Notes: generated by a model not told the origin, from the sequence alone. A stretch of 64,000 bases of DNA from Atherix ibis (GCA_958298945.1 OY282607.1:32087000-32150999), one strand, 5' to 3'. Counted from the first letter of the stretch, positions 14,618 to 27,276 are shown. Made by a program: numbers and translations.

Positions 14618-14660
14618 AGTTACATTTTTAAGTAAAAGTTTTGAATTTTTGTTCTTATTT

Positions 14661-14691
14661 AAAATCCGCAATCACTTAGTTGCAAACCCAA
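14661..14691 (-). repeat. Right TIR of the 13.4-kb mariner
   Basis: The inverted copy of 13415-13445, with four mismatches in 31 bp. It is followed by a TA. Confidence 0.9.
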
Positions 14692-14984
14692 TATTATTCC
14701 TATGCGAGTCTACACATATTAAAATAACATAACTGGTCCTTTGGAATTTCGTTCAATTTACGCTAAAAGTACTTCCATTGGTAGACCACCTTAGACTCCC
14801 GGCATACGCAGGTTGCCTACTTTAGCTTCCTTAATATGCATTCTCTAGACAAAAAAGTTAAGTTGCTGATCTATTCTCATTATAGAAAAGTAATGAAAAT
14901 AATTTTTAACTTGCAAATATTGAATTTAATTTTTATAAATCAATGTTATCCCCTTGAAAGTAGTTATTTTTGTCAGCTATGGTA

Positions 14985-15300
14985 TAATCGGCAGAGGTGT
15001 TGTTTTCTATTTTTTGTAGCAGTTTTGGAAGGCTTCAACTTGAATTGCTTTAAGTTTCTCGATTACACTACTTTGGGTGTTATCGACAGTACCAAAATAA
15101 CGTCTTTTCAAGTATTTTTTTTCTTGAAAGTCAGATGAATAGGAGCGCTGGAGAACCATTGAAATAAATTTATCTGACAAAAAACCCTTAATTGAAATAG
15201 CCGTGGGACAGAGGGCGTTATTATTGTGGAACATCTAAGTGTCTACAATATCTGATCTCATGCTAAAAATCAGTTTAAGCAGCTTCAATATTATTTTGTC
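14985..15300 (-). pseudogene. Mariner-type family K remnant (C-terminal part)
   Basis: On the minus strand this gives a transposase C-terminus: YFGTVDN, then EKLKAI, then VEAFQNCYKKW. The same blocks appear in copies near 18.2 kb and 56.45 kb (for example AIPIEAFQSCYEK and FQNCYEKWKH), which shows a dispersed family. Segment 15240-15300 also matches bases near 18.40-18.47 kb and 41.32-41.39 kb, which lie in the N-terminal part of the same transposase. This copy therefore seems to have lost its middle. It has no intact frame. The family resembles mariner-like transposases with an FQxCYxxWxxR C-terminus. Confidence 0.55.
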
Positions 15301-15309
15301 CCTCTTATT

Positions 15310-15480
15310 AAGATGATATCTGAAAAGACAGTGTTCAGTGCATAGGCCTATAAGTAGCCTTAGGTCTGGCTTGTTGAGTTTCAGTACCTCTAACGTATTA
15401 TTTTTAGAAAAGGCGTTGAATTTTTTAGAGTGTTTCATGTCCGGGGAATTATCTCAGTATAAGCATTTAGCCACGCGTTC
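15310..15480 (-). pseudogene. LINE C-terminal scrap
   Basis: The minus-strand frame contains DLRLLIGLCTEHCLFRYHL. This resembles the stretch after the RNase H domain in Jockey- and R1-type LINEs (a 'tGh..lr.hl' motif preceding a Cys-rich knuckle). The knuckle is not visible, because the sequence runs into the family K remnant. It is a short fragment and the assignment rests on one motif. Confidence 0.4.
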
Positions 15481-15727
15481 CCAGGACCCAATAATGTATC
15501 TCAGATGGCTCTTTGCATTACCACAGAAAGATCCTGCTCAAATGAACGGAGTATTCGCTCCATTTTTGGCAAGTTTCTCTGCTTGTTATCCTCACTACCC
15601 TTATAACCTCGCGCCAACATAAAAGCTACATTGTTGCGTCCAGAAGCAGTTGAAAGTCTCCTATTAATCTAACAAAAATTCTATGCGGAACCGATGTCGA
15701 ATTGGTTTATCTGCAAATACCTGCAAA

Positions 15728-15807
15728 GAATTCAATCTTACAACGACAACAGCATCTCAGCCAAGTCGAATTCAATCTTACAACGACAACAGCATCTCAG
15801 CCAAGTC
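15728..15807. repeat. Exact 40-bp tandem duplication
   Basis: Two head-to-tail copies of a 40-bp unit beginning GAATTCAATCTTACAACG (15728-15767 and 15768-15807) with no difference between them. The perfect identity suggests a recent duplication. With only two copies and no spacers it is not a CRISPR array. Confidence 0.95.
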
Positions 15808-17868
15808 CCAATAATGGTCAGTCACTATTTTTCAGCTTTTACTATAGAAGTGTTTAAAGCTTAGAGTCCTTTTGAATATTTTATCATAATTAGGAATAGA
15901 TAAAGTAGCGTTCGGCCTATTAGACATACTGAACTGTATATGTGCATCCAATTTCGATACTAAAGTGGTTTTTTTTTATTTTTAAAAAAAGGGTCAGATT
16001 TTGAAATCCTTCAAAAATATATTTTAAAAAAAAGGGTCGAAAAATAATTGCTTATAATTTTTAAGCAAATTACAAATTTTTACATATTTAAAAAAAGAAA
16101 TAATTCCAAAAGTAATTATTTTTATGCTATTCTATTTATTTAAAAAATAAAAATAAAATAATAAAATTTGTGGGAATTTAATTTTAAAAATAAAATATGC
16201 ATAAAATTCAAAACACAGGACATACTCGCATTATACTCTGTAGAACTGCCCTAGATACGAAAAATAATCACAATTAAGATCGGTTATTTTCTCTACGCCA
16301 TAGAATTTTTAGAGGCGCAAATAAATCACAATCGATGAAATAGAATTAAAAATAAATAATATAATTTACCAACGAATGAAGAATGAAAATTATAATGTCG
16401 ATATTGTACGTGAATTATTACTGGTTGGACATGAATCGCAAAATTTTCGCATTTTTACGCGCACGCGGCCATTAGAACGATTCATCATGTTTGACGTTGA
16501 AACAACAAAATGGCAACGGATACGAATTGTATAAGAGGCCCAGTAAGGAACGGGGTTAGTGGAATGTTAAGAAAATTTTACAAAAAGATGCCCAGTAAGG
16601 ATGCTAAGATGTATACTCCGTTACTGGAGACCAAAGACCGTAAAATAAAAGTGACACGAGTAGGAAACATTTATCTGACTGGGCAACCCATCCTGAGTCC
16701 GATGGTACTTATAGGTTGATGGTAACCTGACTGGAGAAGAATCGCACAGTCAAAATGGTTTCTTTTACTCGAAATGGAGGAGTCGTCGGGTTGGTGCATC
16801 AGGCCAATATGTTAACGTACAGAAACAAATTTGAATTATTTTGCGTAGATGATTTTTATATTTTGGACATCCATCTTGGTAAACGAAACGTATTATTATG
16901 TTCGCTGGTTTGGCAGATTTTAGAAAACTCACGATACGATCTTACGCCCTTCCGTCTACTTTAAGATTTGGATTTATAACTTTTGGTTTGGCCTCATATT
17001 ATGGCTGTATAGTTTGTACGTAATAAAGACTGGTCAGGGGAGAATCGTACTGTTCACAATGCACACTCAATAAAACCTAAATATGCGTCTAAAAATAAGG
17101 ATAGACGCTATTCATCGGGCAACACTGCCATATATATAATTTGTTGTCTTATACATAGTATAAGAAAGTCTTCTCTTGCCGACGAAATATGGATGAATTT
17201 TATGTATTGTGCAAGAAAACCGACGGTGTTTGTGAGGAAAATGGACAAAAAACCAAAACAACACCAATGACAGAGGAGGGTATGCCAAAAATTTGTTCGT
17301 AAAGTATTCATTTTGGTTTTATTGTTTTATTATATTTTGTTTTGGTAACAGAGCCATGAGAACCAAAAGTTATGTTCTGTGTGCATTATTTGATATACAC
17401 TTTAATTGGTTGCAATTAAGATCAGAAAAAATCGCAGACTTCAATTCGTAGTCGGGATCGTTTGCAATTAATTGTAATGCGACTGACTTGTAAGCGAAAT
17501 GCGCTTGAACACAATAAATAAGGTCTCCTCACTAAATACTGGGGGGAATGATATAACTTACAAGATGAATGGGATACGCTTAAATGGCTCCGGCTTTTAT
17601 CTTAATTTTATTTGAATCTTCTTTTTTTTGTATTGTATAAGTTTTTCCAATTTTTTTTTGCAAACAAATTTTTAATTCTAGAATTTGGTTTTCACAAAGA
17701 AATTGACTTTTATTATTTGAGTAGTCATAATGGGCTTAATTTAATTTCTTTGGCAATAATTTTATTAAGACATTTATTTATGGAATCGCTACAATCAATT
17801 GTGATAACATAAAGAGAGCCTACACAATTATAGGGTTTAAAATTATTTGTAATTATTAAAAGTTATAT
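15808..17868. other. Unassigned DNA
   Basis: Nothing named. Two 69-codon plus-strand frames (16510-16719 and 16755-16964) lie in a stretch that is less AT-rich than its flanks. Neither is recognisable, and no splice or promoter signal stands out. Confidence 0.4.
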
Positions 17869-18159
17869 ACAGAATGTTCTAAAGATAAGTTCACAGATTT
17901 TTTTTTAAATAATGTTTTTGGATTGCAATAAAAAACAGTGATTTGTTTAACTAAAATTGTTTATGTTAACTTGGGCAATATATGTTTAAAAAAATATTAG
18001 TAAATATTTGGTCTTTTGATAACATTTTTTTGTTCGTTCGGTTAGTGTAGACATACCTCTTTAAGTAATCCCATTTAAGGAAGAAATCGGAAGAGCTACA
18101 ATCTGAAGAGTTTGGGGAGGAATTGGCCTCATCACTATTTCGACAAAACCCATGAGCAG

Positions 18160-18610
18160 CTATACATAGGCGGAATTGTTGTTTCCGCTTTTCATAGCAG
18201 CTCTGGAAGGCTTCAATTGGAATCGCCTACAAATTCTCCTTCGGATGTTATCGACAGTAACAATATCATGTCCTTTTAGGTGTTATAAGGTGGGGAATAA
18301 GAAAAGTCCCACGAATTATGATGGAATGACTAAGGGATCAGGAAAACCACAAGAATCTCTTTTTCCGATAGAAAATCATAGCAGCGCTTCTAAGTGTCTG
18401 CAATATTCGGTCGAATGTTAGAAAGCCCTTTTCGGAGTCTCTTACAAACTATTCATCAGCTTCAATATTAATCGAAGGTCTGACCTCAAATGAGCCCTTC
18501 CTCATTCTACATTTTCATCAGATTTCGCAATTGAAGGCTTTAATGAGCGACGTTCGTCTAGGTCTCAAAAGTTGTACTGCACGCCTAGGAGGGCAGATTA
18601 ATTTTCTGCC
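18160..18610 (-). pseudogene. Family K transposase N- and C-terminal pieces
   Basis: The minus strand at about 18540-18390 gives SDENVE, RSDLRL and LKLM. These align with TDKNVDRLRAVVRSDYRL near 41.4 kb and ERMRALVRLDHRLTLKL near 60.75 kb, and resemble the second helix-turn-helix region of mariner-like transposases. At about 18300-18170 follow KGHDIVTVDNIRRRI and IPIEAFQSCYEK, the C-terminus also seen near 15.0 kb and 56.45 kb. Frames change several times. Bases 18567-18610 also match 41740-41790. Confidence 0.5.
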
Positions 18611-18805
18611 ATACCTCATATTTTTTGGTTTATTTCATTGATTTATTTGCATAAATAAATCAATGGAATAAACCCCAAATTTCAATGAATAAACGCAAAA
18701 AACTGAAGGTCTCAATTTGTCTCAGGAAGCATCGAATTTCCATTATAGCATGGGAAGAACAATTGTCATTATAGCGTGGGCAGCGTGTGATATAGTGCCA
18801 CTCTG

Positions 18806-19072
18806 TTAGAACCACATATTAACCAACTCCAATTGATCTAGTTTACGGATGAAAAAGTTCTCTAGCATCTCCATACATCGTGCTTCAATCACCGTAACAG
18901 TATTGCCAGCAGCGTTCTCAACAAAATTTTGAATTGCCTTTAGATTTTCACGTTCCCTTAAGTGGCCATTTTGTTTATTAACAAAGCCGCTTAGGCCAAA
19001 ATAAACTTCCTCACTTATTAAAATCGCGGATTTGTCTATAAAGATGGCGGTCCCTATGATCTCTGGACTCAA
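18806..19072 (-). pseudogene. Tc1/mariner-type catalytic core fragment
   Basis: An 88-codon open frame with SEEVYFGLSGFVNKQNGH, which corresponds to the 'SDEAHF.l.GyVNKQN' motif around the first catalytic acid; here the acid is Glu in place of the family Asp. Further on, EARCMEMLENFF and LVNMWF match the segment just before the second catalytic Asp. The expected QQDGA motif follows only in another frame and without a clear Asp. It is a broken fragment of a transposase. Confidence 0.6.
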
Positions 19073-19320
19073 GTTGATGTACTACCAGAATTTTTTACGG
19101 GTTTACACACAACGTTTTCAGAAAACTTTAATTCTTGTGCGTGATGCGTTATGGAGGTTCTAGACTAAAACGTCATTCGATGCCAATTTTTCACATAATT
19201 TTGGTGTATTTTTTTCGTAAAATATTTTCACAATAATTATAAATGGTTGAAGGTTATAACGCCCTACATTAATTTGTTTGCGTCTTTTCTTCATGACACC
19301 TACCTCTAGAACACCTTGTA

Positions 19321-22307
19321 AAATTAAATTTTAATTCAAAATTATGGATAGAAATAAATAATTTGACATTCCAATAGATAAAACCAAAAGGAAGAAATTC
19401 TTCCTTTAGACTAAAATATGTAAAAATCTATTAAATAATATATTTTCTCCTTTAGATATTCTTAAGCAAAGACACGAACGATTCGCTTTTATCAATAAGA
19501 AAGGGTTTTCTTCTAGGTTTAATCAATTTAATTCAATTCTAATAAATACATTATTAAAAACTGGATATAGAAAGTTATAAAATTTTGAAAAAAAAAAAAT
19601 ATTTCTTCATTAAATTAATAATTAATATTTCTAATATATTTGGCACATCCAGTAATAAATTAGAAGCAAGCAGTATTTTGATGAAGTTATTTTTGTTAAT
19701 TTATTAATGATAAGAATTTGTAATAAAACACATCAGAAAAGTCACTAATAATTCATAAAGTATAAGTTTTTAATTAAAAAATATGACTACAATCACGTCT
19801 CATTTAATTAAAATTTAATTATAAAATTTAATGTTTCATTGCAGAGGCAATATTTTTTGTGCAATGTACAATAACATAAAATTTTCGGATATTTAATTTT
19901 AACTATGAACTGAAAATAAAAAATGGCATAAATTTAAAACAGTTTTAAAAAGTACTTAAAAAAGTATTGAATCATAAAATATTAAAGTATAAAAATTATG
20001 AGAACATCATGAAATATTCAAGAATATAGCCATTTTCATTTTCATAAATATTTTTTAACTGCATCCGCCCCCCATTATTTAAAATTTGTACAAGCCATCC
20101 GAAACGACGACGCAATGCATGCATCCTTTGGGTCCTTTGGTAAAATTGAATTTTTCTTCCAATTTTGCAAAGGAAATAATTCAAAATTTTTATGTGAAAA
20201 TTATTCGAATGAAGCAGCACACAGCACCTTTGCCTATAAGTCAATCAATAAAGTCACCTCCCCCACTCCTCTCTATAAGTATGTTAGTCATCAACACGTA
20301 AAGTAAAAATCCCCATCAGAACACAATTTGCATACGGTTTCATTTTTATATTAAATTAAAAACATTAAGATCGTTTACTAAGATACTGACAAAATCTAGC
20401 ATTCAAGTCTCAGTGCTACTAATTCATTTTCATATTGAATGTGTTTTTCGTGGAGAAGAATTTATTAGTGCCATTAGACTAGAAACCATCACTGCTTCCT
20501 CCTTCACTATTGCAACTTTTCCTCTAACCTTACTTGTGCACCTTTACTGGTCAGATAAATGGGGACTGCCACAGTATTAACGTTCACAATACGATTGTTC
20601 ATTTTTCCATCAAAATGGTTGTTCGTCCATGCGATGGCTTCTATTTGCCGGCAAAAAATAAAAAGACATGAGTTTTCTTATCAAGTTTGAATTGGATATG
20701 AATAACTGAATAGTGGAAATTCTTAAGGAGAATAACACGAAATATAAGAGAAAAAAAACGCATATACCAGAATAGTGACTGAAATCATCTGCAAAATATA
20801 TAATCTAGGCGAAATGTGTAGCAGCCATAATTCATATTCCACAAAATTTTTTATAGCCATTCATAACAACAGAACAATGTAAGAATATGAAAAATATAAA
20901 ATGCAGAAAAGGTAAAGGGATTCAAGTAAGGAACGTTCACGTACGTGGGCATGCCTTACACCGTGCAAAAAAGGCATTCTTAAAATGTTTTCATGATCAA
21001 CAAATTAGGAAACTGTCAAATATTGATTTATCACTTCAATCAATCTGATCAGATCTGGGAGAGCCAAGTCACCTAGCGACTGATTAATCTTGACTCCAAT
21101 CTTAATATAAACTCGAATACATTTAGTCGCAGAGCCCATACAATATAGAAATTCATTTAAAGGGGAACGTCGAACCTTCAACAAAGTTTATGGGCAAAAA
21201 ACCATAAAAAGTGTGATATTCTTTTTTTTTTGGGATAATATGAGCTGATTTGATCATTTTCTGCAATGTGACCAGACTGCTTAAATAAATCGAACGACTG
21301 CGATGGTAGAGAAGTTGGTCTATGGTCTAAATCCAATGGACTTACAAATGCGATCGACTGTAATACTTGGCATCATAAAATAGCATAGCTATCCTTTTAC
21401 GGATACTATTCTCAAGGACTGACTGAAGGGTGGTAACGCAATATCAATCAATCAAATCAATCGGTTAGGCGTTGTACTTCATCAAACTACTCCAGACCAT
21501 ATCGATGATTTATTGCAAATTAGAGATTTTAATCAAAATTCGATCAAACTCAAGAAGTTTTCCCATTCTGAAGAGATTCGGTCATTTTTTATTCAAGAGG
21601 GTGCGCATCTGATCTACCACCGACGCGATCAATCTGATCTTCTCAAGTCTGATCTCTTTTTAGGACCCTTTAAGACGCATGGTCTTAACTTGAGAATATT
21701 ATGGTATTAATAAAAAAATGTTTAATAAGAATTTTACTCTTTTTTTTAACATATCATATCAGTTTTTTTTATTATTTGCAACCCCCTCCGCTACATTGAG
21801 GATCCTCAAAGAAAGGCTTCATTATCAATAAAATTTCAAGTTTTTATTTCCATTCTACTCTCATCTTGACTTTATTTTCTTAAAGCTGATTAATTTGAAT
21901 TCCAATATATGGTAAGACCAAAGTGATAAGTATAGTGATTGTAGAATGCTCCTGATTGAGCAGCTAACTGGCACAAATGATCTGCGAATTATTATGATTT
22001 TCTGATCATAAAATTATAGTAATTTTAACAATTTGATAATTGTTTAATCGGTTATTGATTTTGATGATAACATTGTTACTTAAAGTAAGGTGTGTGTTTG
22101 CCTTTCTGTTCGGATAACTTCAATTTTGCACAGTTTAAGTGTATTGAAAGTATACTTAAAGATGAGAAGAAGGGTAGGTGATGGACATAAGATTTATACG
22201 AGTATTGACATGGACTTAATATTTGTGCTCTAATTTTTCGGTGATAATATGTTGTTGGCAATTATATCTTCTTTAAGAGGAGTAACCATTACCAATAATA
22301 TCTTTAA
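19321..22307. other. Unassigned AT-rich DNA
   Basis: Mostly A/T-rich sequence. Short frames at 20086-20306 and 21513-21710 are anonymous. No mobile-element domain, RNA gene or regulatory element was recognised. Confidence 0.45.
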
Positions 22308-22334
22308 CATCATCATCATCATCATCATCATCAT
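22308..22334. repeat. (CAT)9 microsatellite
   Basis: Nine perfect CAT units, followed by imperfect CAT/CATTGT units to about 22360. Confidence 0.95.
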
Positions 22335-23450
22335 GGTCACCATCATCATTGTCGTCATTGTCTATTATTATTGTATGATTGGCAATATTTTATCGTATTC
22401 AGATGCCAGATTACGATCATAGCCATATAATATGACAAATAAAAATTATTTCCCAGCACGTGACTGAGATTACCATTTCGATATTGTGGAATTTCTGAAA
22501 TCATACAACAACGGTCATTACTGTTATTACCGCCGCCACATTACCTTTACTACCTCTAATAGAGACTTGAACATTAAGATAATTTTCACTATTAAAGGGA
22601 TTTATTTTTCGCACTTTCTTGATCACCATCATAACCGGTCATATTAAGTGGGAAAATCAAGAAAAAATATTTTTTTTAATATTTTCCATTTATAAACATT
22701 ATATTTTTTAGGGCAGAAGGTGGTTAACGATAAGAACAAGTCTGATTGTGGGAAAATGTTACAAATTATTTGAAAGCAAAAATGTATCGAAATTTTACAA
22801 ATTCACACCTTCCCTGTACAAGTTCAAAGGTATAACTATTATTGAGAATTGTTTTTTATTTTCCAAATTGATCATATTCTAAAAAACTTGCAATAATTTC
22901 ACCATTTACGAGTACATGTTATGGGAATAATTTTAAAATTTTGCAAAATATTTCAATACAAATTTTGATTTTTGTAGGTTTATTTGAAATAATGTGAAAA
23001 TTGTAAAATTTATATGATAATTCTATTTAATTATAAGATGTTAATAATAATTTGTAGTAATTGAAATGAATTAAAAATTTTTAAGACAATATTAAGCTGG
23101 TTGGTTTTTGGCAACTTTCTTTTAAAGGGTTATCCATTTTTTTTAGTTCTAAAAGTATAGTCCTATAATTTAACAATATTTAAACAAATATATTATTTAA
23201 CTTAAAATTTGACATTTTAAAATTACTAAAATTTGTTGACCATTTTATATTTTTTTTTGAAGCTTCCTGGAATAGTCGGAAATGTGCTAGCTTAAAAAGA
23301 TCGAATTCTGCAAGGAGTCTTTTGGCAATTATTCGAATAATATTATATTTTATGCATAATGACAAGGTTTAATCAATTTAATAAAATAAAAATTTTATTA
23401 AAATCCTAATGTTAGACTCTTTACAAACTTGTCTCTTTTTTGGTATTATA
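22335..23450. other. AT-rich DNA before the second mariner
   Basis: No gene or repeat recognised. The flank ends in the TA target at 23449-23450. Confidence 0.45.
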
Positions 23451-24726
23451 CGAGGGTCGTTCAATAAGTCCTTAGAAAAAGATGGAAAGAAACTGTTTTA
23501 AAAAAAAAAAAATTTTTTTATTTTTCAACATAATCTCCTTTTAGCTCTATACACTTTTCCAACCGTTTTTCCAAAATTTTTATCCCGTCCAAAAAATAGG
23601 ATTTCGGAAGTTCTGCAAAATACTCATCCGTTTGAGCAATGACGTCCTCGTTGGAAGTGAACCGTCGTCCGCCAAGCCATTTCTTAAGATTGGGGAAAAG
23701 AAAATAGTCACTCGGGGCCAAATCTGGTGAATAAGCGGGAATGCAACAATTCCACAATTTTGGCCATGGAAACAGCGCAGGTGTGCACACGCGCATTGTC
23801 ATGATGCAAGAGGATTTTTTTCTTCTTCAGATGGGGACGTTTCTCTTTGATTTCCTCGCTCAACCTTTGCAATAACGATGCGTAATACGCTCCTGTTATT
23901 GTTTTTCCTTTTTCCAAGTAGTCGATAAAAATGATGCCCTGCGAATCCCAAAAGACCGTGGCCATCACCTTGCCGGCCGATGGCACAGTTTTTGCCTTCT
24001 TCGGAGCCCGTTCACCCTTGAAAATCTACTGTGATGACTGTCTCTTCGTTTCTGGAGTGTAGTAGTGTATCCAGGTTTCGTCCACATCGACATATCGACA
24101 AAGGAATTCAGGAGGATTGCGATGAAAGAGTGCCAACATAGCCTCAGAGTCCACTACACGATTGCGCTAATTCTCCTCTGAGAGAAAACGCGGCACCCAT
24201 CTTCCTGAAATTTTTTTCACAGACAATTTTTCATGCAAAATTGAAGCGACTGTACCTTGTGATATGCCCGTGGCCTCAACTAATTTACGCACTTTAATTC
24301 GCCGATCGTTCAAAATCAGATCGTGGATTTTGTCGATGATTTCAGGAGTAGACACCTCAACTGGGCGTCCTGAACGATGTTCATCTTTTGTGGATGAACG
24401 GCCACGTTTAAATTCATTCACCCAATTGTAAACCGTCGCAAACACAGGTACAGATATGCCATGAACTGCATCCAACTCGGCTTTGATTTCTTTCGGGCTT
24501 AAGCCTTTCAAATGGAGATGTTTGATGACAGCCCTAAACTCGCTTTTTTCCATTGTTATGCACAAATAAATGTCGTTAACTTTAATCGACGATAGAAATT
24601 GACCAACGCTATGGATCGAGCTGAAATTTTGACAGCTTTCCTGTCGATAATGCTACTTACAAATCTTTTACCGACACTACAAGCGCAATTTTTCAGATTT
24701 TCTAAGGACTTATTGAACGACCCTTG
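23451..24726 (-). mobile_element. Mariner type 2, copy 1, 1276 bp
   Basis: A complete-length mariner with 29-bp terminal inverted repeats beginning CGAGGGTCGTTCAATAAGTC. The right end differs at one position. A TA flanks both sides (23449-23450 and 24727-24728). It contains one minus-strand transposase gene with nonsense codons and a frameshift. A second copy of the same element lies at 43762-44975 in the same orientation. Most aligned blocks of the two differ by only a few bases, which points to fairly recent activity of a source element. Confidence 0.92.
23518..24553 (-). pseudogene. Mariner type 2 transposase, copy 1
   Basis: Translation starts at the ATG at 24553 (MEKSEFRAVIKH). The N-terminus carries a helix-turn-helix region with YNWVNEFKRGRSS and RSGRP, and a second one ending in the KWVP-like RWVP motif. 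An in-frame TAG at 24167 stops it. A second in-frame TAG near 24030 stands where copy 2 has a TGG Trp codon. The first catalytic Asp lies in DVDETWIHY, the second in HHDNARVHT and the third in SPDLAPSDYF. Just after the second Asp about 14 bp are missing compared with copy 2, which shifts the frame near 23740-23760 and removes the residues before AYSPD. The C-terminus (CIELKGDYVEK) is complete. Confidence 0.9.
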
Positions 24727-24728
24727 TA

Positions 24729-26700
24729 TTTTATTATTATTGCTGTTTTTTTTCCAAATTCTTTACCTATAAATACTTTGAAGATCATAAACAATTAACA
24801 AATTACAATTAATACAAAATAATAATCTATAAAATTTGAAAAAGGATACCACACCCACCATCATATGATTTCTATCATAATAACAACGATAGAATAAAAT
24901 TAACCAGGATAATAATGTAAAATATGTTAGTTCATCAACTCATTTAAAGTTTTTAACAATTTGTGTTAATAATTGCTAAAACAAATATGATAGCTTTCAC
25001 TAGTAAATCGGAATAAACTAATCAAACTGGAAAACTAGTCGCGTAGTGGATTTTCACTAATCAGACAAGTTTGTTTACACTTTCCTTCGTGATTGTTGTA
25101 ATTTGCGTGACAGTAAAAACGTCGACGAAACTAAAAAAACAAGTAAAACTTTATATTTAAAAAAGAAAATGTAAAAATATTTTAAAAAAAAAAAACCAAA
25201 ATTGATTGGAGTTTGGGAAAAACCAATAGAATCAAACACAAATGTACATACACATATGCGTAGTTTTTCGAGTATATATCTTGTTCCGCCCCTGCATTTA
25301 TAGTTCCAGTCTTAACGGGAAAATTCAATAAAATAAAAACAAACTTTACCAAAGGTAAATGGTAAATTTTTATTTATATAGTTTTTGTTTTAGAGGCATA
25401 CCTATACAAATAAGGCTACAAGGAAAATATAACTAAAAAATTATACTAAGTCACGCAAGCCAACCTGCAATTCAAACAGCTTCAAGGTATCCTCAGCCAC
25501 CATTCACCATCCACCGTGTTTGCCATAAAACGTTGCGCAACTATTTTCCCAACAAAACTGTATCTTGTGGGCGCATTTGCAAAAAAAAGGATTGGTTTCC
25601 GGTATTTCAAATATGATTCGATATAGTATTTTGCCAAAGAACTTTCTACCTTACCTTAGATTAGTTTGCAAAAGTCGATTCCTATTCGCATTGATAGAGT
25701 GAAATTTATTTAATCCTGTAAATTTAGCTTTCTACATTTCCTTATTTATGGTTTTCCGAAACGTCAATTTGGTTAGTTGGAATAGTTGAGGATATGCATC
25801 GCTTAATAATCCACATGATCACCACTTAAAATCTATTCGAATTTGCATGTCAGAAAGGTGGTAAGAACTTCGGTGATGTTTTAAATTTTACTTTACACTA
25901 CTTATGCATGTGTGAACAAAATCAATACTGTCCCTATGAATATTCAAAGATGGTTAAGGGTAGTTAGTTGATAGAAAATAGTAGATGATAATTTTGGCTT
26001 AACAATTATTAAATTTTTGTCATAGAAATAAAATATGACGTATTGTTATTAATTGAGTAGTTAAAAGAATTGACAGAGCATCAATTGCTTCAAAAATATC
26101 ATTGAAATTGTACAAATTTTTATAGAAAATAACAAAATTTTTTACAAAATATTGCATAAACATGTAAAAGTAAAACATTTTATTTTTAGGGATTTCCTAT
26201 TAAGTTTTGGAAATTTTTTCTAAGAAAGTCCATTTAAAAAACACTTAATTCAAAAAAGCTAATCAACATTATGAAAATTTGTATATCAATTAATGACAAT
26301 TTGCAAAAAAGAGTACCTTTGAAAATTTCTGCCAAGGATCAATATTCGAAAATAACGCATTTAAGGTGAAAAATAAAATTCCGAGTTTAGCGAAATTACG
26401 TTGTAGCAACAGAAATTCATAAGGCCTGATTTCGAGTTCTATTTTATAGAAAGTAACTCAATTCGGAAAAGTCAATCGAAATTTTCAAGGTTTTTATAAA
26501 AAATTTGCCAATTTTTTTAAGTTTACGTGTATCCCTAGCAAAATTAAAAAAAAAAAAAATCATAAATTTTTAAAGCTACGGCAACTCAGGCCATTTGACG
26601 ACAACTAGTTGGTACCCAGCCTATTTGAACTAAATGACACCGCCGAATTACCGCACAAAAATTTGCTGATTTTTAACATTTTCAAATTGTAAAAACTAAG
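24729..26700. other. Unassigned AT-rich DNA
   Basis: No gene or mobile element recognised. Long A runs and short frames only. Confidence 0.45.
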
Positions 26701-26815
26701 CTTTTTTTTTATCTGTAACTACAATTGTATTGCAACAAGCAGATTTACATAACATTTTAATTTACAATCTTATACATCATGAAGTGGGATTAAACACCCA
26801 TTGGCGTTTCTCCAA

Positions 26816-27274
26816 CTAACGGAAGTTAGATTCCTCTAGAAAATCTCTAGGCCCTTGCCTCTTAAGTCTCCGATGAGTGTTTCCGGGAAGAGCAGTACAG
26901 GACAATTGTCTTGTAAGTGGTTTATGATCCACTTGTAAGAGAATTGCCCAGAACAGGTCCTGAACAAAGGGAACATTACGATCACGATGTATTACGTTGT
27001 TATGAACATAAAAGAGAGCTTCAACAATTTTACGGAGGATCTTGGTTTGTAAGACTTGGACGCAATAGGAATTGAAACCCCAAAGTTCAATTCCATATGT
27101 CCAAATAGGTTTTATAATTGTATTGTAGAATAGAAGTTTACTCTTGATTGTTAGTTTCGAGTGTTCGTGCAGTAGTCTAAGAATTTGTAGGTAACGTCTA
27201 GTGGCTTCAAGTTTTTTTAATCTAGTATGTGGGTTCCATGTTAATCTCTTGTCCAGGTAAAGTCCCAAATGACG
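26816..27274 (-). pseudogene. LINE copy A, ORF2 C-terminal part
   Basis: The minus-strand frame after the mariner carries the thumb and connector region of a Jockey-like ORF2: LDKRLTWNPHTR, KSKLLFYNTIIKPIWTYGIE, then ILRKIVEALFYVHNNVIH. It ends with EESNFR and a stop at 26816. The same blocks occur in copy B (LDKRLTWNPYT and IIKPIWTYGIEL) and in the decayed copy at 60.1-60.4 kb. It lacks its start and its reverse-transcriptase half, which lies beyond the mariner. Confidence 0.88.
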
Positions 27275-27276
27275 TA

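Larger units (their letters stand above)
13415..14691 (+). mobile_element. Full-length inactive mariner (cecropia-like), 1277 bp
   Basis: A DNA transposon with both ends present. The left end starts TTGGGTTGTCAACTAGG and the right end is its inverted copy; the 31-bp terminal repeats differ at four positions. A TA lies directly outside each end (13413-13414 and 14692-14693), as expected for the mariner TA target duplication. The length is typical of mariner. Inside is one transposase gene on the plus strand, broken by two frameshifts and a small deletion. The protein resembles the subfamily that includes human SETMAR/Hsmar1 and cecropia-type insect elements. Confidence 0.9.
17870..19318 (-). 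mobile_element. Family K DNA transposon, scrambled copy
   Basis: The two outer ends form an imperfect inverted repeat: the left reads CAGAATGTTCTAAAGATAAG, and the complement of the right reads CAAGGTGTTCTAGAGGTAGG. Each is flanked by TA. The first 140 bp match the region starting at 56011, so this is one family. Inside, on the minus strand, are a transposase core (18806-19072), an N-terminal piece (about 18390-18560) and a C-terminal piece (about 18170-18300). The N-terminal piece lies after the core in reading order, which is not the normal layout. Either a rearrangement occurred or a second, internally deleted copy inserted. Confidence 0.55.

Noticed and set aside
15728..15807. Tandem repeat considered as a CRISPR array
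   Set aside because: Only two head-to-tail units without spacers, in an animal genome.
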